Shown here: piece after piece, positions 12,189 to 27,000 of the stretch | How the letters are laid out: every line of letters begins with the position of its first letter | Numbering within the stretch: position 1 is the first letter of the stretch | Translations under genes and position numbers: made by a program | Assembly: GCA_002189035.1 (NCBI GenBank) | Contig: NEEC01000010.1 | Location: 2,170,001 to 2,234,000 of the forward strand | Length of the DNA stretch: 64,000 bases | From: Utricularia gibba | Taxonomy: Eukaryota > Streptophyta > Magnoliopsida > Lamiales > Lentibulariaceae | Reading direction: 5' to 3' | Notes under the pieces: generated by a model | The model's input: only the letters and a program-made list of their open reading frames with translations | Databases searched by the model: none | Told to the model about the DNA's origin: nothing

Positions 12189-13425
12189 ATGGATCACATA
12201 GCGGCAGCGGAAGAGAGATTGCTCCAAGAAAGATTGAGGCAAAAGCTCAATGAGGTTAATGCCGCCGCTCAGTCCCATCTATCAGGTGTAAACGATCACA
12301 TAAATTTCACGCTGCAGGTGAGTATGCGCTGTTCCTCGTGTTTGGAATTGTCGGAACCGACGGTTGTATTGTTGTTCTGTATCGCAGAAGGCGTACTTTA
12401 AGTGTGCTCATGACTGTTTCGACCGGAGGTATAAGCAAGACGACATAAGTAACTGTGTGGAGCATTGCAGCGTGCCCGTGTTGAAAGCCCAGAATTTTGT
12501 TGAAAATGAAATGGCGAATTTTCAAGTAAATCTTCTTCCTTTTTTTATTGTTTTTAGTGTGAAGTGTCTCATTGTTTGTTTCTTTGATCCCAACGATGTT
12601 GTCTCTATATTTCGTTGGCCTGTTTGTGCCTAAAAAATGCAATTTTTGAGTCTTCATCAAATGGGTTAGTGAACTCCGTGGCTGTCAAATAGGCCTTTTC
12701 ATCTTAAAACAACAGTCGCCTGCAATCCCGTTTGCTAGCTTCTCCGCATCTTTTGGTTATATTGTTTGGTCAGATTGTGCATTAAATGGCATATAGTAGA
12801 AGCAATTGCATGGTGAGGAAAAACTGCAGGTTTAGGTTTTAAAACTCGTGTTTGAAGCAATTCTATTTTAAGAGTATTGTTTTGTTTCATTGAACTTGTT
12901 TCGTTTGACTTCATTTTCTGTCTCCTTTAGCCAGCATCTTTGAGTTTGGAAAGCAAATAGCTATTCCTGCTTCCTTACCCTTTCTTTTAGCTTATACTTT
13001 GATCCGATTGGTTGGCTTCACAATGGCACTCTTTTTTAGTTATATTTATGAATCAGCTCTTTCTGATATGAGATTATATCGTGAAGCTATTCAGATACAA
13101 ATTTTACCATTAGAAGTCTCTCCCTTCTTCCATCTATTGAGAGCATGTTCTTGTTATGGCTTAGTTTTGTCCTAAAATTCATGTTTTCCCCTCCCAAATA
13201 AATCAGTCCCAAATCAATAATATGGTTGTGGTGATGCAGGAAAGGTTGAGTAGGTCTCTAAGGGTGTGCCAAGACAAGTACGAGGCAGCCAAGCTTCAGC
13301 AGAGTAGCAACAATTCCCTTAGAGACTTAGAGTCATGTGTCGACCAGTCTGTTAAAGATGGCATCAACATGATACCACACATTGCTGGAAAACTTAAGGC
13401 GTATCTTTCGATTAGCGACGACTAG
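12189..13425 (+). CDS. FAM136A-like (DUF842) protein
   Basis: Small soluble protein of the FAM136A/DUF842 family; the animal member is a mitochondrial intermembrane-space protein with paired CX3C motifs. Three exons: 12189-12317, 12388-12525 and 13240-13425, all GT..AG and in phase 0, giving 150 residues. Exon 2 carries CAHDCFDRRY (CX3C) and ISNCVEHC (CX3C), exon 3 carries RVCQDKYEAA and ESCVDQSVKDGINMIP. Those positions fit the DUF842 consensus along the whole length. The second intron (about 0.7 kb) contains short open frames that are not part of the product. The plant protein's role is not well established; mitochondrial location is inferred from the family. Confidence 0.93.
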
Positions 13426-13579
13426 AAGGAAATTCAACATGCTGTTTGAACGACAATGTCCTCTGTTTATTGCAACATCAGTTTCTTTTATTTAACCAGA
13501 TCCTACTTTCAGAAGTTCAAAATACAAACTTGCAATCAGTTATCTTTGGAGAGAATGCAACTGAAGTATGATACATATG

Positions 13580-14058
13580 CTATGGCTGCTTCGTTTTCTG
13601 CTCTTCAAACTTGTCGATTGCTATCTGAAGCTCATCTGTGCCACCGACAGCCTTCATTGTGTAGAAGTAGACACCAAACACAAACGCCCCAAGCCCCCGG
13701 CAAGGACAAAATTCTTGGTCTTCGGCGCAAGGGCGCGGTACCCAGAAGGCCAGACATCAGGATTGCTCAAAGCTTTATACCACTGTACAAAGAGAAGCCT
13801 TCGTTAAAAATTTAACACGATGACGGCGAAAATAGCATGGAACTCTAAGTCCGATCAACCGTGATACGTTCCATTTCACTCAAACATCAACAGAGAGGGG
13901 AAAATGCGACGTAAAACAGCAATCGCAGCGTGAATGCTGGAGATGAAATAAGCAAATGGGCAGAAAATGGAAAACGAAACACCTACCTGGAAGTCTTGTG
14001 AGGATCGGTTCCGATTGCTCTTGCCGGAATTGGGAACGGAAGGAGTGAACCCTAGAAA
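13580..14058 (-). CDS. COA3-like cytochrome c oxidase assembly factor, start codon not found
   Basis: Small single-pass inner-membrane protein of the COA3/CCDC56 type, which helps early assembly of cytochrome c oxidase around COX1. The main exon 13580-13782 encodes NPDVWPSGYRALAPKTKNF, a transmembrane segment (LAGGLGAFVFGVYFYTM) and the tail GGTDELQIAIDKFEEQ, stop at 13580-13582. It is preceded by a good acceptor, and an upstream exon ends at 13987 with a donor (CAG/GTAGGT); in phase this would add SVPNSGKSNRNRSSQDFQ. No ATG is visible in frame in that exon: a stop lies upstream near 14070 and only TTG or CTN codons intervene. The start may be non-AUG, in an unseen exon, or lost. The gene diverges from the uL2m gene. 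Confidence 0.72.
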
Positions 14059-14302
14059 CAAAAATCTTTACCTTTGTTTCAATTATTTAATGCATTAAAT
14101 AAAATATAATTGCATTTCTTATTTTAAAATTTTATATAACTATTTCATAAAGCCCATTTACAGGCTCGATTGGCCCAACTGAAACCGTCTGCAAAATGCA
14201 ATGCATTTTTTGAGGGCACTCCAGTGAAACCTAGACGGGAATTTCTTCGTTCGTTCTGGGCGTCAATTCCAATTGGGGATTACGTCATACGGGGGAAGAA
14301 GA

Positions 14303-15212
14303 ATGGCGTTGTTGAGAGCCCGCGCGTGTCTGTTCCGTTCAGTTTTTCAAATTCCCCGTCGATCGCTTTCTTCCAGTGAGTTGGCTTCTTCCATTGTAAT
14401 AACCACAGTTTGTTGTTTTATCAGATGCTTGTTATTTACAAATGCAGCCGCTGGTGCGGATTCCAATTCGGTGACTTCCTTGAAGGATATGATGGCCCAG
14501 ATGTTGACACAGGATCTAAGCACCTTTGCTGGGAGCTGTATGCCTCTGGCCAATATGCGGATCGGTATGCAAATTCACAATATTGAGATGCGGCCAGGCC
14601 AAGGTGGGAAACTTGTGAGGGCAGCTGGAACTTCCGCAAAGATACTTACGGAGCCCAACAGATCACCCAGGTAGAAGGGAATGCTTAGCAATGTTTTCTC
14701 ACTGTTCTGCTTGATGGGCTTTGGTTCAATAAGAGCAAAACTGAATGTTGGCTCAGCTCCTGCTCGTTTGATTAGATTTTTATATGTGGTTTCTGATGTT
14801 CCTATGAATCTTGCCTCATAACCCAACTCAGCTCCAATGTTTCTCTGATTGCATTTGTGAATTTGAAGATCCACATTATCATTCAAATTGTGTTTGTTTT
14901 ATTTCCAGGTATGTTGAGATAAAATTACCGTCAGGGGTGAAGACATTGATAGATAAGAGATGTAGAGCAACAATCGGGCAAGTGTCAAACCCGGAACATG
15001 GGATGAAGAAGCTGAGGAAAGCAGGTCAAAGCCGGTGGCTTGGGAGACGCCCGGTGGTTAGGGGCGTGGCGATGAACCCAGTTGATCATCCACACGGCGG
15101 TGGTGAAGGGAGAAGTAAGAGCAGTGGAAGCCATGGTCGAGTCTCCAGAACTCCATGGGGCAAACCCACCAAATGTGGTTATAAAACAGCAAGGCCAAGG
15201 AGAAAAATATAG
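14303..15212 (+). CDS. mitochondrial large-subunit ribosomal protein uL2m, C-terminal half
   Basis: Component of the mitochondrial 60S-like (large) subunit; uL2 lies near the peptidyl-transferase centre. In many eudicots mitochondrial rpl2 is split and the C-terminal half is a nuclear gene, and this protein matches that form. ATG at 14303 opens a basic, Ser/Arg-rich presequence ([20 protein letters not shown]). Exons 14303-14375, 14448-14670 and 14909-15212 are joined by GT..AG introns. The uL2 C-terminal domain is clear: [62 protein letters not shown], then GGGEGRS and [16 protein letters not shown]. The absence of the N-terminal OB-fold half is expected for the split gene. Confidence 0.94.
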
Positions 15213-15359
15213 GTGCGCCCCCGAATTCAAATTGTCCATTACTGTTACTTGCTATTTGATTCCAAGGAGATGTTTCACGAGAACAAGAAAAGAGTTGCAC
15301 AAGTTAAACCATCAGTACATGTCAAGGATAAAGGGGGGCTTGCAACGGTGTTTCCTGTG

Positions 15360-18049
<2,690 letters not shown>

Positions 18050-21000
18050 ATGGCGTCGCATTCAGAAGCTCGGGCTGTCAAGTGCCTCAACCATTCTTCG
18101 GGGCGTCGCCGTTTTGTCGTAAGCTAACTGGCATCGACACTCATTTGAGTTTTTATTTTTCATTGGACTCATTGTTTGTATTCTGGACTAGTTGGCAGGG
18201 AGGTTTCTGTTGTTGGTGTTTTGGATTTTGAAGTATCTGCAAATTATATAGCTTTTAATATTTCCAACGTTGTGATTTCGATATTTCTTTGTGTGTGCGC
18301 GTGTAGTTCAAGACGTTTTCCCAGAGACTAGAAGAAATTGATATAGATGTCTACCGGAGTCTTGATCGTCCAAAAGCTGAACCATCTGAAGGCTCTACCT
18401 TTTTCCGTGATTGTCTGATGGAGTACAGAGTATGCTTCGTTCTGGCATTCGATTTTTGTTTCACTTAAAAATATATTGTGATCGCATAACTTATGTAATA
18501 TCAATTTGGATAGTTGGAATCCGTGGACTGGCCATGGTAAAATTCAACCAATTAAAGGCTTTTTTAACAAGTATTTAGTTGTGCTATTTTGCATTTCGAA
18601 TTGTATTCATGCATATGTTTATTGTGAAATATAGGAGCTGAACACTGCCGAGGACTTTATGTCGCTTTATGAGGAAGTTTTCCCTTTAGTGCAGACTCTT
18701 CCTCTAATAATTTTACGGAAGGAATTCATTGTTGATAGTCTTCTGTCAAGGTTAAAGATTGAAGGAAGACTCTCACTTGAACCTATACTGCGGTACCCCT
18801 ACACTTCCATGAATACATTTTCTATTACTTTATGCTTGCCTCCTTTTATGACTAAAATGGCTGATGCATTTGGGTTCAGCTGTCATTTTTTCCAGTGACT
18901 GATGATGTTAGGATTGTGTCGGTATCTAGATTTTGATGACAACCTCACACATTCAGTTTAATGAGAGACAGTTTTTTTATGTCATGACTGGGATTCTTCA
19001 TGGAGAAATCATCTGAAAACTTCTAGCGAATTAAGACTGCTTCTCTTTTTTTTCGGGATCCACTTTATGCATATTTGATCATTTGGTTTTTGTTTAGAAT
19101 CATACATCTGGAGCTTCATCCACATAATTCTTCCTAACAGCTACTTTAGTATTGATATCCAGCTGATAATTTCATATTACTGATCTTCATTAATATTCTT
19201 ATTTTATAAATCAGGCTAATTGCTGCTCTATCCAAAGATCTTTTGGGCCACTTTTTACCGTAAGTCTTACTCCTGATCTTTTTGCTTGTATCCATGCATT
19301 TTGATTTTTTTTAGTTTATGTGATGGGTTATTTTTTTTCTTAAGTATGCCAAAAATGCAATCCTTAGTGATAGCTGAATGATTTTAAATCTTTATTGTGT
19401 GAAAGCTTCTAGGATAGCTCTATCATTCCCAGAATATATTCTTAAAACTCTTTTGAAATTTGGTTGAAGACGAATGTCTGCAACTTGAATGTACCATAAG
19501 ATTCAACTGCACGGTTAACTTGTTTGTTTATTTTTTCAGTTATTTAGAAAAAATTGCAGATTCTTTGGAATGCCTTCTTTTTAGTGGCGCTGATAGGGAT
19601 ACTGAAATTATTGAGCAGGTGAAGTATCTCTTTATATAGATTTTTGATGCGCATACAATTTAAATGTAGTCTCATAAATTAATTGTGGCATGCAGATATT
19701 CACGTCATGGTCACTCGTGATGATGTACTTACAGAAGTATTTGTTGGCAGATTTTGATTATGTCCTGAGGTAATTTTTAGGTGATTGCAGATTTTAGAAA
19801 GGTGCTCCTTTAATATTTATAAGGTTATGCCAGGATATTTTTAACTGCATGGTCTATCATTCATTTCTTGACCAGATCATGTTCATTCTTAATGATTCTT
19901 TTTGGTAAATGTCAAGCATGGAACTAAACTATATGAAAACTGTACTAATATAATTTTGCATCTCTTTTTCGAATTGTAATAGGATGCATAGTAAATTTAC
20001 TGTTTTTCACTTTTCAGTTTGCTTCTCATGCATTTTATGCTTTGTGGAAGACCTTTCAATTTAGTTTTATCCATTATAAAATTGGTTGCCTGCACCTTCA
20101 CGAAGGATATTTTGATGAATGCATGCACATGTTTTCTTGTGTTGAAAAAATTCATTCATCTTTTTTCTTCACTCCTGCAGAATTACAAAAAACTTGAGAT
20201 ATTATCCTAAAGATTATGTTCGAGAATTTATGGCCGAGTCCATGTCATTTTTGTTTAGGAAAGCACCAATTCAGATTCTAAATACAGGTAATGCCTTTGT
20301 ATCTGATTTGCATTTGCTATCTTCCCTGCAACATATTTATAAGGAGAGACAGCAGATGCTTCTCAGGTGTGTGGTTATTGCATGAGACTAGATAACTTGG
20401 TAAATTTCAAATATGTTTTTATGTTCTTAAAGATTTGCAGCATGAAACACCAGGACCATAGTTGATTCTACGTCATAAGCTGCATTAGCAGTAATTAACT
20501 ATTGTGATATTTGAAAAACAGGACCAAATGCTTTTTATTCCTGTTTATTGTAATGGGAAAACTTGCAGTTCCACATTTAGATTTCTTTTGAGCTTCCTAT
20601 TCCAACGGGAGTAGTACCAAAAATTGTATAATCCTTTTGAACTCAAGTAGTATAAAAAATTGGAAAATTTTGATTTCCCCATATGCACATATTTTTAGTG
20701 AGTGACCAATCCTTTAACGTGATGTGGACAGTTATTTTGAAACTCTTGATTGAAGTGTCGATGGAAACATCAGAGATCAGAGAATCTGCTGCTGGTATAT
20801 TAATATCTCATTCTATGAGGATTACATCATCAAGATTGCATTCGAAGGCTGAAGCTATAATGGCTTTACTGCTGAACAGCTCCTCTTTTAATGTTGGTAA
20901 TCAAAATGAAGAAGGTTTGCCATGTATCTTTTTTAGCTTCTTTCAGTTTCTGGACCTCTTTCTGTTTTTAATTTTATTGCAACTCTTTACTAAACTTATT

Positions 21001-24000
21001 TACATATGTTCAATTTGTCGCTTTGTGTAATTTAAGGTGTGATTTTATTGTTTTTTTTTAGAAATTTAAGTGTTTCTCCAGAATACTGAGGACATTCCCT
21101 AGCAGGTCATGCATATCATTTTAAGTGCATTCGCTTTTTTGGAGTATTCTGTGAAGTGTGCTCTGAAAAAGGTGAAACACATGGATACAGGAAGTTGTAT
21201 TCTGTGACTTTTTCTACTGCTTGATCAATATTAGTATATTAGTTCCCAATGAGGCTGGTGCCCATGCCATTAGTATTTTGAAAATGCTTTTAGGAAACTT
21301 TGTTTTGAAAATTAGGTACTATATAACTGTTGACTTAATTGGGGCGGCTCAGATTCAGCTAAGGCTTGTCATGGTCCCGTAATTTTTGGATTTTGTGCAG
21401 TAATCGGCTACACCCAGGTTTTTAATTCTAAATATGTTGTTTTTATGCAGGTCCAAAAGTTGTTCTTCGGGTTATTGTAATGGCCTTCAACAGATTATAT
21501 GCTGAGCTGGACTCTGTGGGAATTACATTTTTGTTTAAGAGCTTGTGTGAGGGGATAAGAGATTGTATGACACATGAAGAACTGACCCATCTTAGCAACC
21601 TGCTAAGCTTGCTGCTTTCAATCATGCAAGATAACCATCCATTGAAATTCAGTGGTGGGTCAAATGCTCTTTTTTTTAATTGATTAGTTTCAATACCCTT
21701 CCAGATCCCTGAATACGTTCTGTACATACAGATATTGAGAACATCGTGGACATAGTTGATATGCTTGTAAAGAAGTTTGTTATTCCTTGTGTGAACACGC
21801 CATCTTTGAGCACTGACACACGGATTACTGATAAGGTTCTCAAAGTCATAGCTTGCTTTCTTTATGGCCTCCCTGTTTCAAAGAAGTTGCTATTTTCTCA
21901 GCGTGTTACTTCCGAATGGGAGTCCTTGTTTCATTTGAGGAGTCAAAGGTATCAATTATGAACATTTTGTATATGCAAATTCTCAAAGTTGTGGCTTCTA
22001 CAGTTTTCTAAATGCTCAGCTACATGATTTGCTGCAGCTTGCTGGTTTTTGTGGAAGATCTTTTGGCAAAGGACCCCTTCCCCTTTCGAAGACATATCAT
22101 AATGTACACGACTGTTAGATGTTATGCATTTTCTCCTCAGCTTAGATTCACGATTGTCTTTAAGCTCTCATATTCTTTTGTTATTGCAGTGCCTTCAGTA
22201 ACTTGGTAGAGATATATACCACAGATGTGCTACATTTAATGGTAACTTTCATTGAGAAGCTGGAAGGAAAATTTTCTGGGTTTCTGGATCTGGATATTAA
22301 AGAAGGCGTTTCTAGACTCCAAATTTTCCTTGAAAAGACCCTTTGTTATTTTGTTGCCAAAATAAGGGATCCTGGTGTTTTCAAGTCACCTGGTATTCCA
22401 TTTCAACAGTGTGAGTTGGCCACCCTGTGGGCTGCTGTAGTTTGCCTTCCCCATTTTTCAGAAGCCCAAACAGTGTCATCTGTTCTGATGAACTTAATGC
22501 ACGCCATTGAACAGCATCTCATGGCCAATACGGGTATGAGAGATTATTTTATTGTATTGGTGAACAATTTCAACGATGCAAGTTCATAAGATCTCAAAAA
22601 ATAAAAAAGCATTTGTTGTGCCTTGCTTTCAGGAGCTATTGACTACCAGTAAAATGTTTACTTAAATTTTCATTAACTACACTCAATTAATGGACATCAT
22701 TCATCGTGTTCATGATATGGAGTCTCATGAGCTAAAAGTTGATTCTGCATTTCTATGTTTCATTTCCTCTATGTCTAGCTGTAACTTCAGCAAACAAGTT
22801 GTATACGTTGTAATCATAGTTGTAACATGCATCAATATTTTCTTACAGACTTTCTGGGCTTCACAAAGGATGCTTGGCAGAATTTGATTGGTGCAACATT
22901 GACTTCTTATCATAAATTGATATCCTTCAGGAATATGCATTATGAAGATTCTGCAATTAAAAATTTCTTAGATCTTTCAAAACGTCATAAGTTCTCACCA
23001 AAAATATTATCTGCTGTAGCTGATATTCTTGACTCAGCTTCTGTGTAAGATGATTTGTTTCTGTTATTCCATAACCTTTTTTCGTCTCAATGTTAGCTCA
23101 TATGGTTCTTCAAAAATAACCCTCTTAAATGCTGCAGGTCTTCAGTTTTAACAGAGAAGAACGGCCAGTTTTATCTTCCAGATTATGTGGCTGGAAATAT
23201 ATCAGATACTTCAAAAATTTTTGAAGACAATCTATTCCATGCCAACAAAGAGATCCGTCTTTCCACGTTGCGCATATTATGCCATTATGCACCTACATCT
23301 TGTAAGGACTCTAAGCAAATGGATAATCCCAAACTGAATGTCTCAGGGATTACTCATGTAAGTGAATGTGAATACATTTGGGATATTTTTTTATAGTTTC
23401 TTTCTGCACGTTTGCTTCAAGAAATTGAATTGACTCCCCCCCCTCTCCAAATAATAGGTCTTTGTGCATCTGAGATCAGTTGAGGAGATAGAGAATATTT
23501 CGATACAGACTAGCAATGGAGCTATTCTCCTAATATCTAAGATACAAATGGCCCTGAATGCTCATTCAATTGATGAAGAATGTTTGCCTGCTGTTTTGGG
23601 TGGAATTGTTGGAATTTTTAATAATCGATTTAGCCCTTTATGGGGTGCAGCACAGGAGTGCCTCGCTGTCCTTGTAAGTCATCACAGTGAGGTGGTATGG
23701 GATAGATATATCAAATGTCTTGAGTATTGGCAGTCTGCTTTTCTATCGCATTCTGATATTATATCAGACAACAATCCTATCAAGGATGCTGGTATGGGTT
23801 ATTTGATGAATCATGTATTCATACAATTCCAGTCTATTGCTATTCGATATGCAAGAAGCTTAGTGAATGTGTTGATTTCTCTGTAAGGAAACTTCTATTG
23901 CTAGTTTTCTTTAATCTCAAAAGTCTGACACCCATTTCTCTGTTGATTTTGTAGGATTAATTGGTTGTTGCGTTTCAAGTCTTTTTCCTTCTTTTGAAAG

Positions 24001-27000
24001 CACTCCCAGCGGGACAATTTTGGTCAATCTGATTCAGTGTTTAATGAAAGTTCCAAAAATAGTTGAGCCTCGTAATAAGCATATTATACCTTTGTTCATG
24101 AAATTTTTGGGCAACAATGAGAACACAATGAAACGGTACTGTATTTTTATATTACTCTCTTCATCAGGTTAAGTCTTATGCTCTTTTCATTTGACTTTGA
24201 ATGTTGCTACTACACAGAGGGAAAGAATGGAAATCTGCTCTGAAGGAATGGTTAAGTCTATTTCAGTTGATGGAGAATCCTAGGGCTTTTTATCAAGCTC
24301 AAGCTTTCAAGGATGCTCTTCTGTACAGGTCAGTGAAGCCATTGGTCATTGTTTACACTGCTTCTGTACTTCATTTGCAATTTTGGTTGAGGCCGTCAAT
24401 TAGATTGTTTGATTTGCATTCAATGTCTTTTTTTTCTTTGCCTGATTTGTGGTGTTGGATTCAAGGCTTCTTGATCAGAATGATGCAGACATACAATTAA
24501 AGGTTTTTGATTGTCTGACTAACTGGAGAGAAGACTTCTTACTTCCGTATGTGGGTAATATGAGAAATTTGATTGGTGCCAAATCCATGAGGGACGAGCT
24601 TACAAAATGGAGCTTATGCAGAAATTCAGTTCATTCTATAGACGTGATGCACAGAGCTCATGTTGTACCTATTATCATAAGAATTTTGATGCCAAAAGTT
24701 AGAAATCTGAAAATGATATCTAATCAAAAGGTATTAAAATGACTTTAGATTCTTTTCAGCGTGGTTACTTTATTAGCAAGGCGTCAGTCTGTTGCAGTAT
24801 GTATTAATTTTTAACAAGATCAACTTTCCAGGGTGGAGGTGCAAACCATCGAAGGGCAGTTCTTGGGTTCTTGGCACAACTTGAGGTTGATGAGCTTTCT
24901 CTATTTTTTGAGTTGATGCTTAAGCCCCTACACTCCACTTCTGAAGTGGAGGAATGCAATGTTGACGCATCTGCAATATTGAAACCTTTTACTGCTGATA
25001 TGATGACTGCCCTATCATGGAAGAAGAGATGGGGTTTTCTTCATGTTGTAGAAGACATTATCACGGTTTTCGATGAATGTCGCCTTGTCCCTTTTCTTGA
25101 TCTTTTGATGAATTTTGTTGTCCAGATGTTGGCTAACTGCACGCAATTTGTTAGTGGTTTGGAATACAGTGAACCATCTGCTGAAACGAACTATCCAGAA
25201 TCTGAATTTGATGGTGTGTCTAAAGATGAAGCTCAAGATGAATTTCCGGTAATATAGAAATAATAATGGAATGTCCATATTTTTTGCATGTTGTAATGTT
25301 CACCCATTCTCCATGAGATTATCATATGCGATATTCTTGTTTACAACATGAATTCAGTAGCTGGCCAACATTGATGGATGCTGGAGGGTTGGTCATCGCA
25401 TGTTAAAATTTGCATATTTAGTTCTCTACAATTGGATTTTTGGATTTCATATGGACTAACCTACTGTTGGTGTGTTTCGTTCTTGGTATTTGAAACAGCA
25501 GTTTGCCTAATATTCATTCTACTTTAATTAGGCGATTTCCTCACCTCCTTTTTTACCCTCATGATGTCTGTTTTGGTCGAAATATTCTCAATTAACTGTC
25601 TTTTCTTGCAGAACAAAAAGGGGCTGAAGCAATTTAAAGCATTGAGGTCTTTTTGCCTCAAAATCATATATCTTGTGCTTAATAAATATGATGACTTCGA
25701 ATTTGGTGCGACATTTTGGGACATATTTTTCACCTCAGTTAGACGCTTAATTGCAAATTTAAAGCAAGAAGGTGCCAGTGGTCAGAATCCTAGCACACTC
25801 TTTCATTGCTTTCTTGCTATGAGTAAAAGCTACAAGCTCGTCCCTTTATTGAGCCGGCAGGAGAATCTTGTGGCTGATATTTTTTCCATGCTCACTATTC
25901 CATCGGCTTCAGAATCAATTCTGTCTAGTGTTATAAAGTTTGTTGGCAACTTACTGGAGCTCGATGCTGAAATAGATGGAAAGGATGTTAACCTCCGAAG
26001 AGTAATCCTTCCTAATGTTGATGCGCTTGTATCCAGCTTAAATTCTCTTTTCTCATCGATTAGTTCTACTAAGAGGTATTTTATCCTATAGCCATTACCT
26101 TTTCTCCTAGTTATTACGCTCTTATCTATTTGGCTGCTTGTAGATAATATGTGAACAATTGATCGACAAGTTTGATGATACTGTAAACAGCCGTTGGTTT
26201 TTTAATTTCTTTTCTTCAGTTAAATTTAATGTGGAACTGGAGAGCAAAGGGGAAAAAATAGCCTTTTTCTTGAAGGATTTTCTGTACGCATGACTCCTGG
26301 AACTAAGATCACTGCATAATTGCTTTTAACTTTCCTTACCAATGCAGGAAGTTGCCTGGAATTATGGAACTGCCTATATTTGGCCTCTTACCCAAGTACA
26401 TAAAAGAGCCTTTAACAGCAGAGAAGTTTCTCGATACATTGATTCCTGTCCTAAAGAAGTCACATAAGAATCCTGGTTAACCTTGATGTCTTTCAATTTT
26501 TACTATAGGAACTTATTTCTGTAATCTAACAGTAATTGCTTTTGGTGCTGTCGCAGATGCATGTGCCAACACATTGCTCATCATTCGAGAAGTGGTAGTG
26601 CTGCTAGGATGTGCAAGCACTAAAAAAATTTTACATTCAATAACACCACTTATCACTAAAGCAGGTTTTGCTGTTCGGAACTCAATATGTGATGTCCTTC
26701 ATGCTGTTGCGGCTAATGATTCATCTGTATTAACTTTGGTAATAACACCTGTGTGACTGAATTATGAATCTACCTCTAGAGTTGTGATTAATTTTTTCTT
26801 CCTCTTTTTTATGCAGGCAACAGCTCTTTGTGAACTGAATGCAACGTCTGATGTGGACATGGGTGATCTAGACTATGAAAGGATACTTCGTGCTTATGAC
26901 AAAGTCAATATAGAATTTTTTTATACAGTACAAGAAGAGCATGTACTGCCAATATTGGCTCTCGCTATAAATGACATGGCATCTGAAGAGTTGATACTTA

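Noticed and set aside
18895-19020. Possible box C/D snoRNA in a UTP20 intron (TGATGATG near 18900, CTGA near 19013)
   Set aside because: No complementary terminal stem and no clear D' box; the match could be chance in an AT-rich intron.
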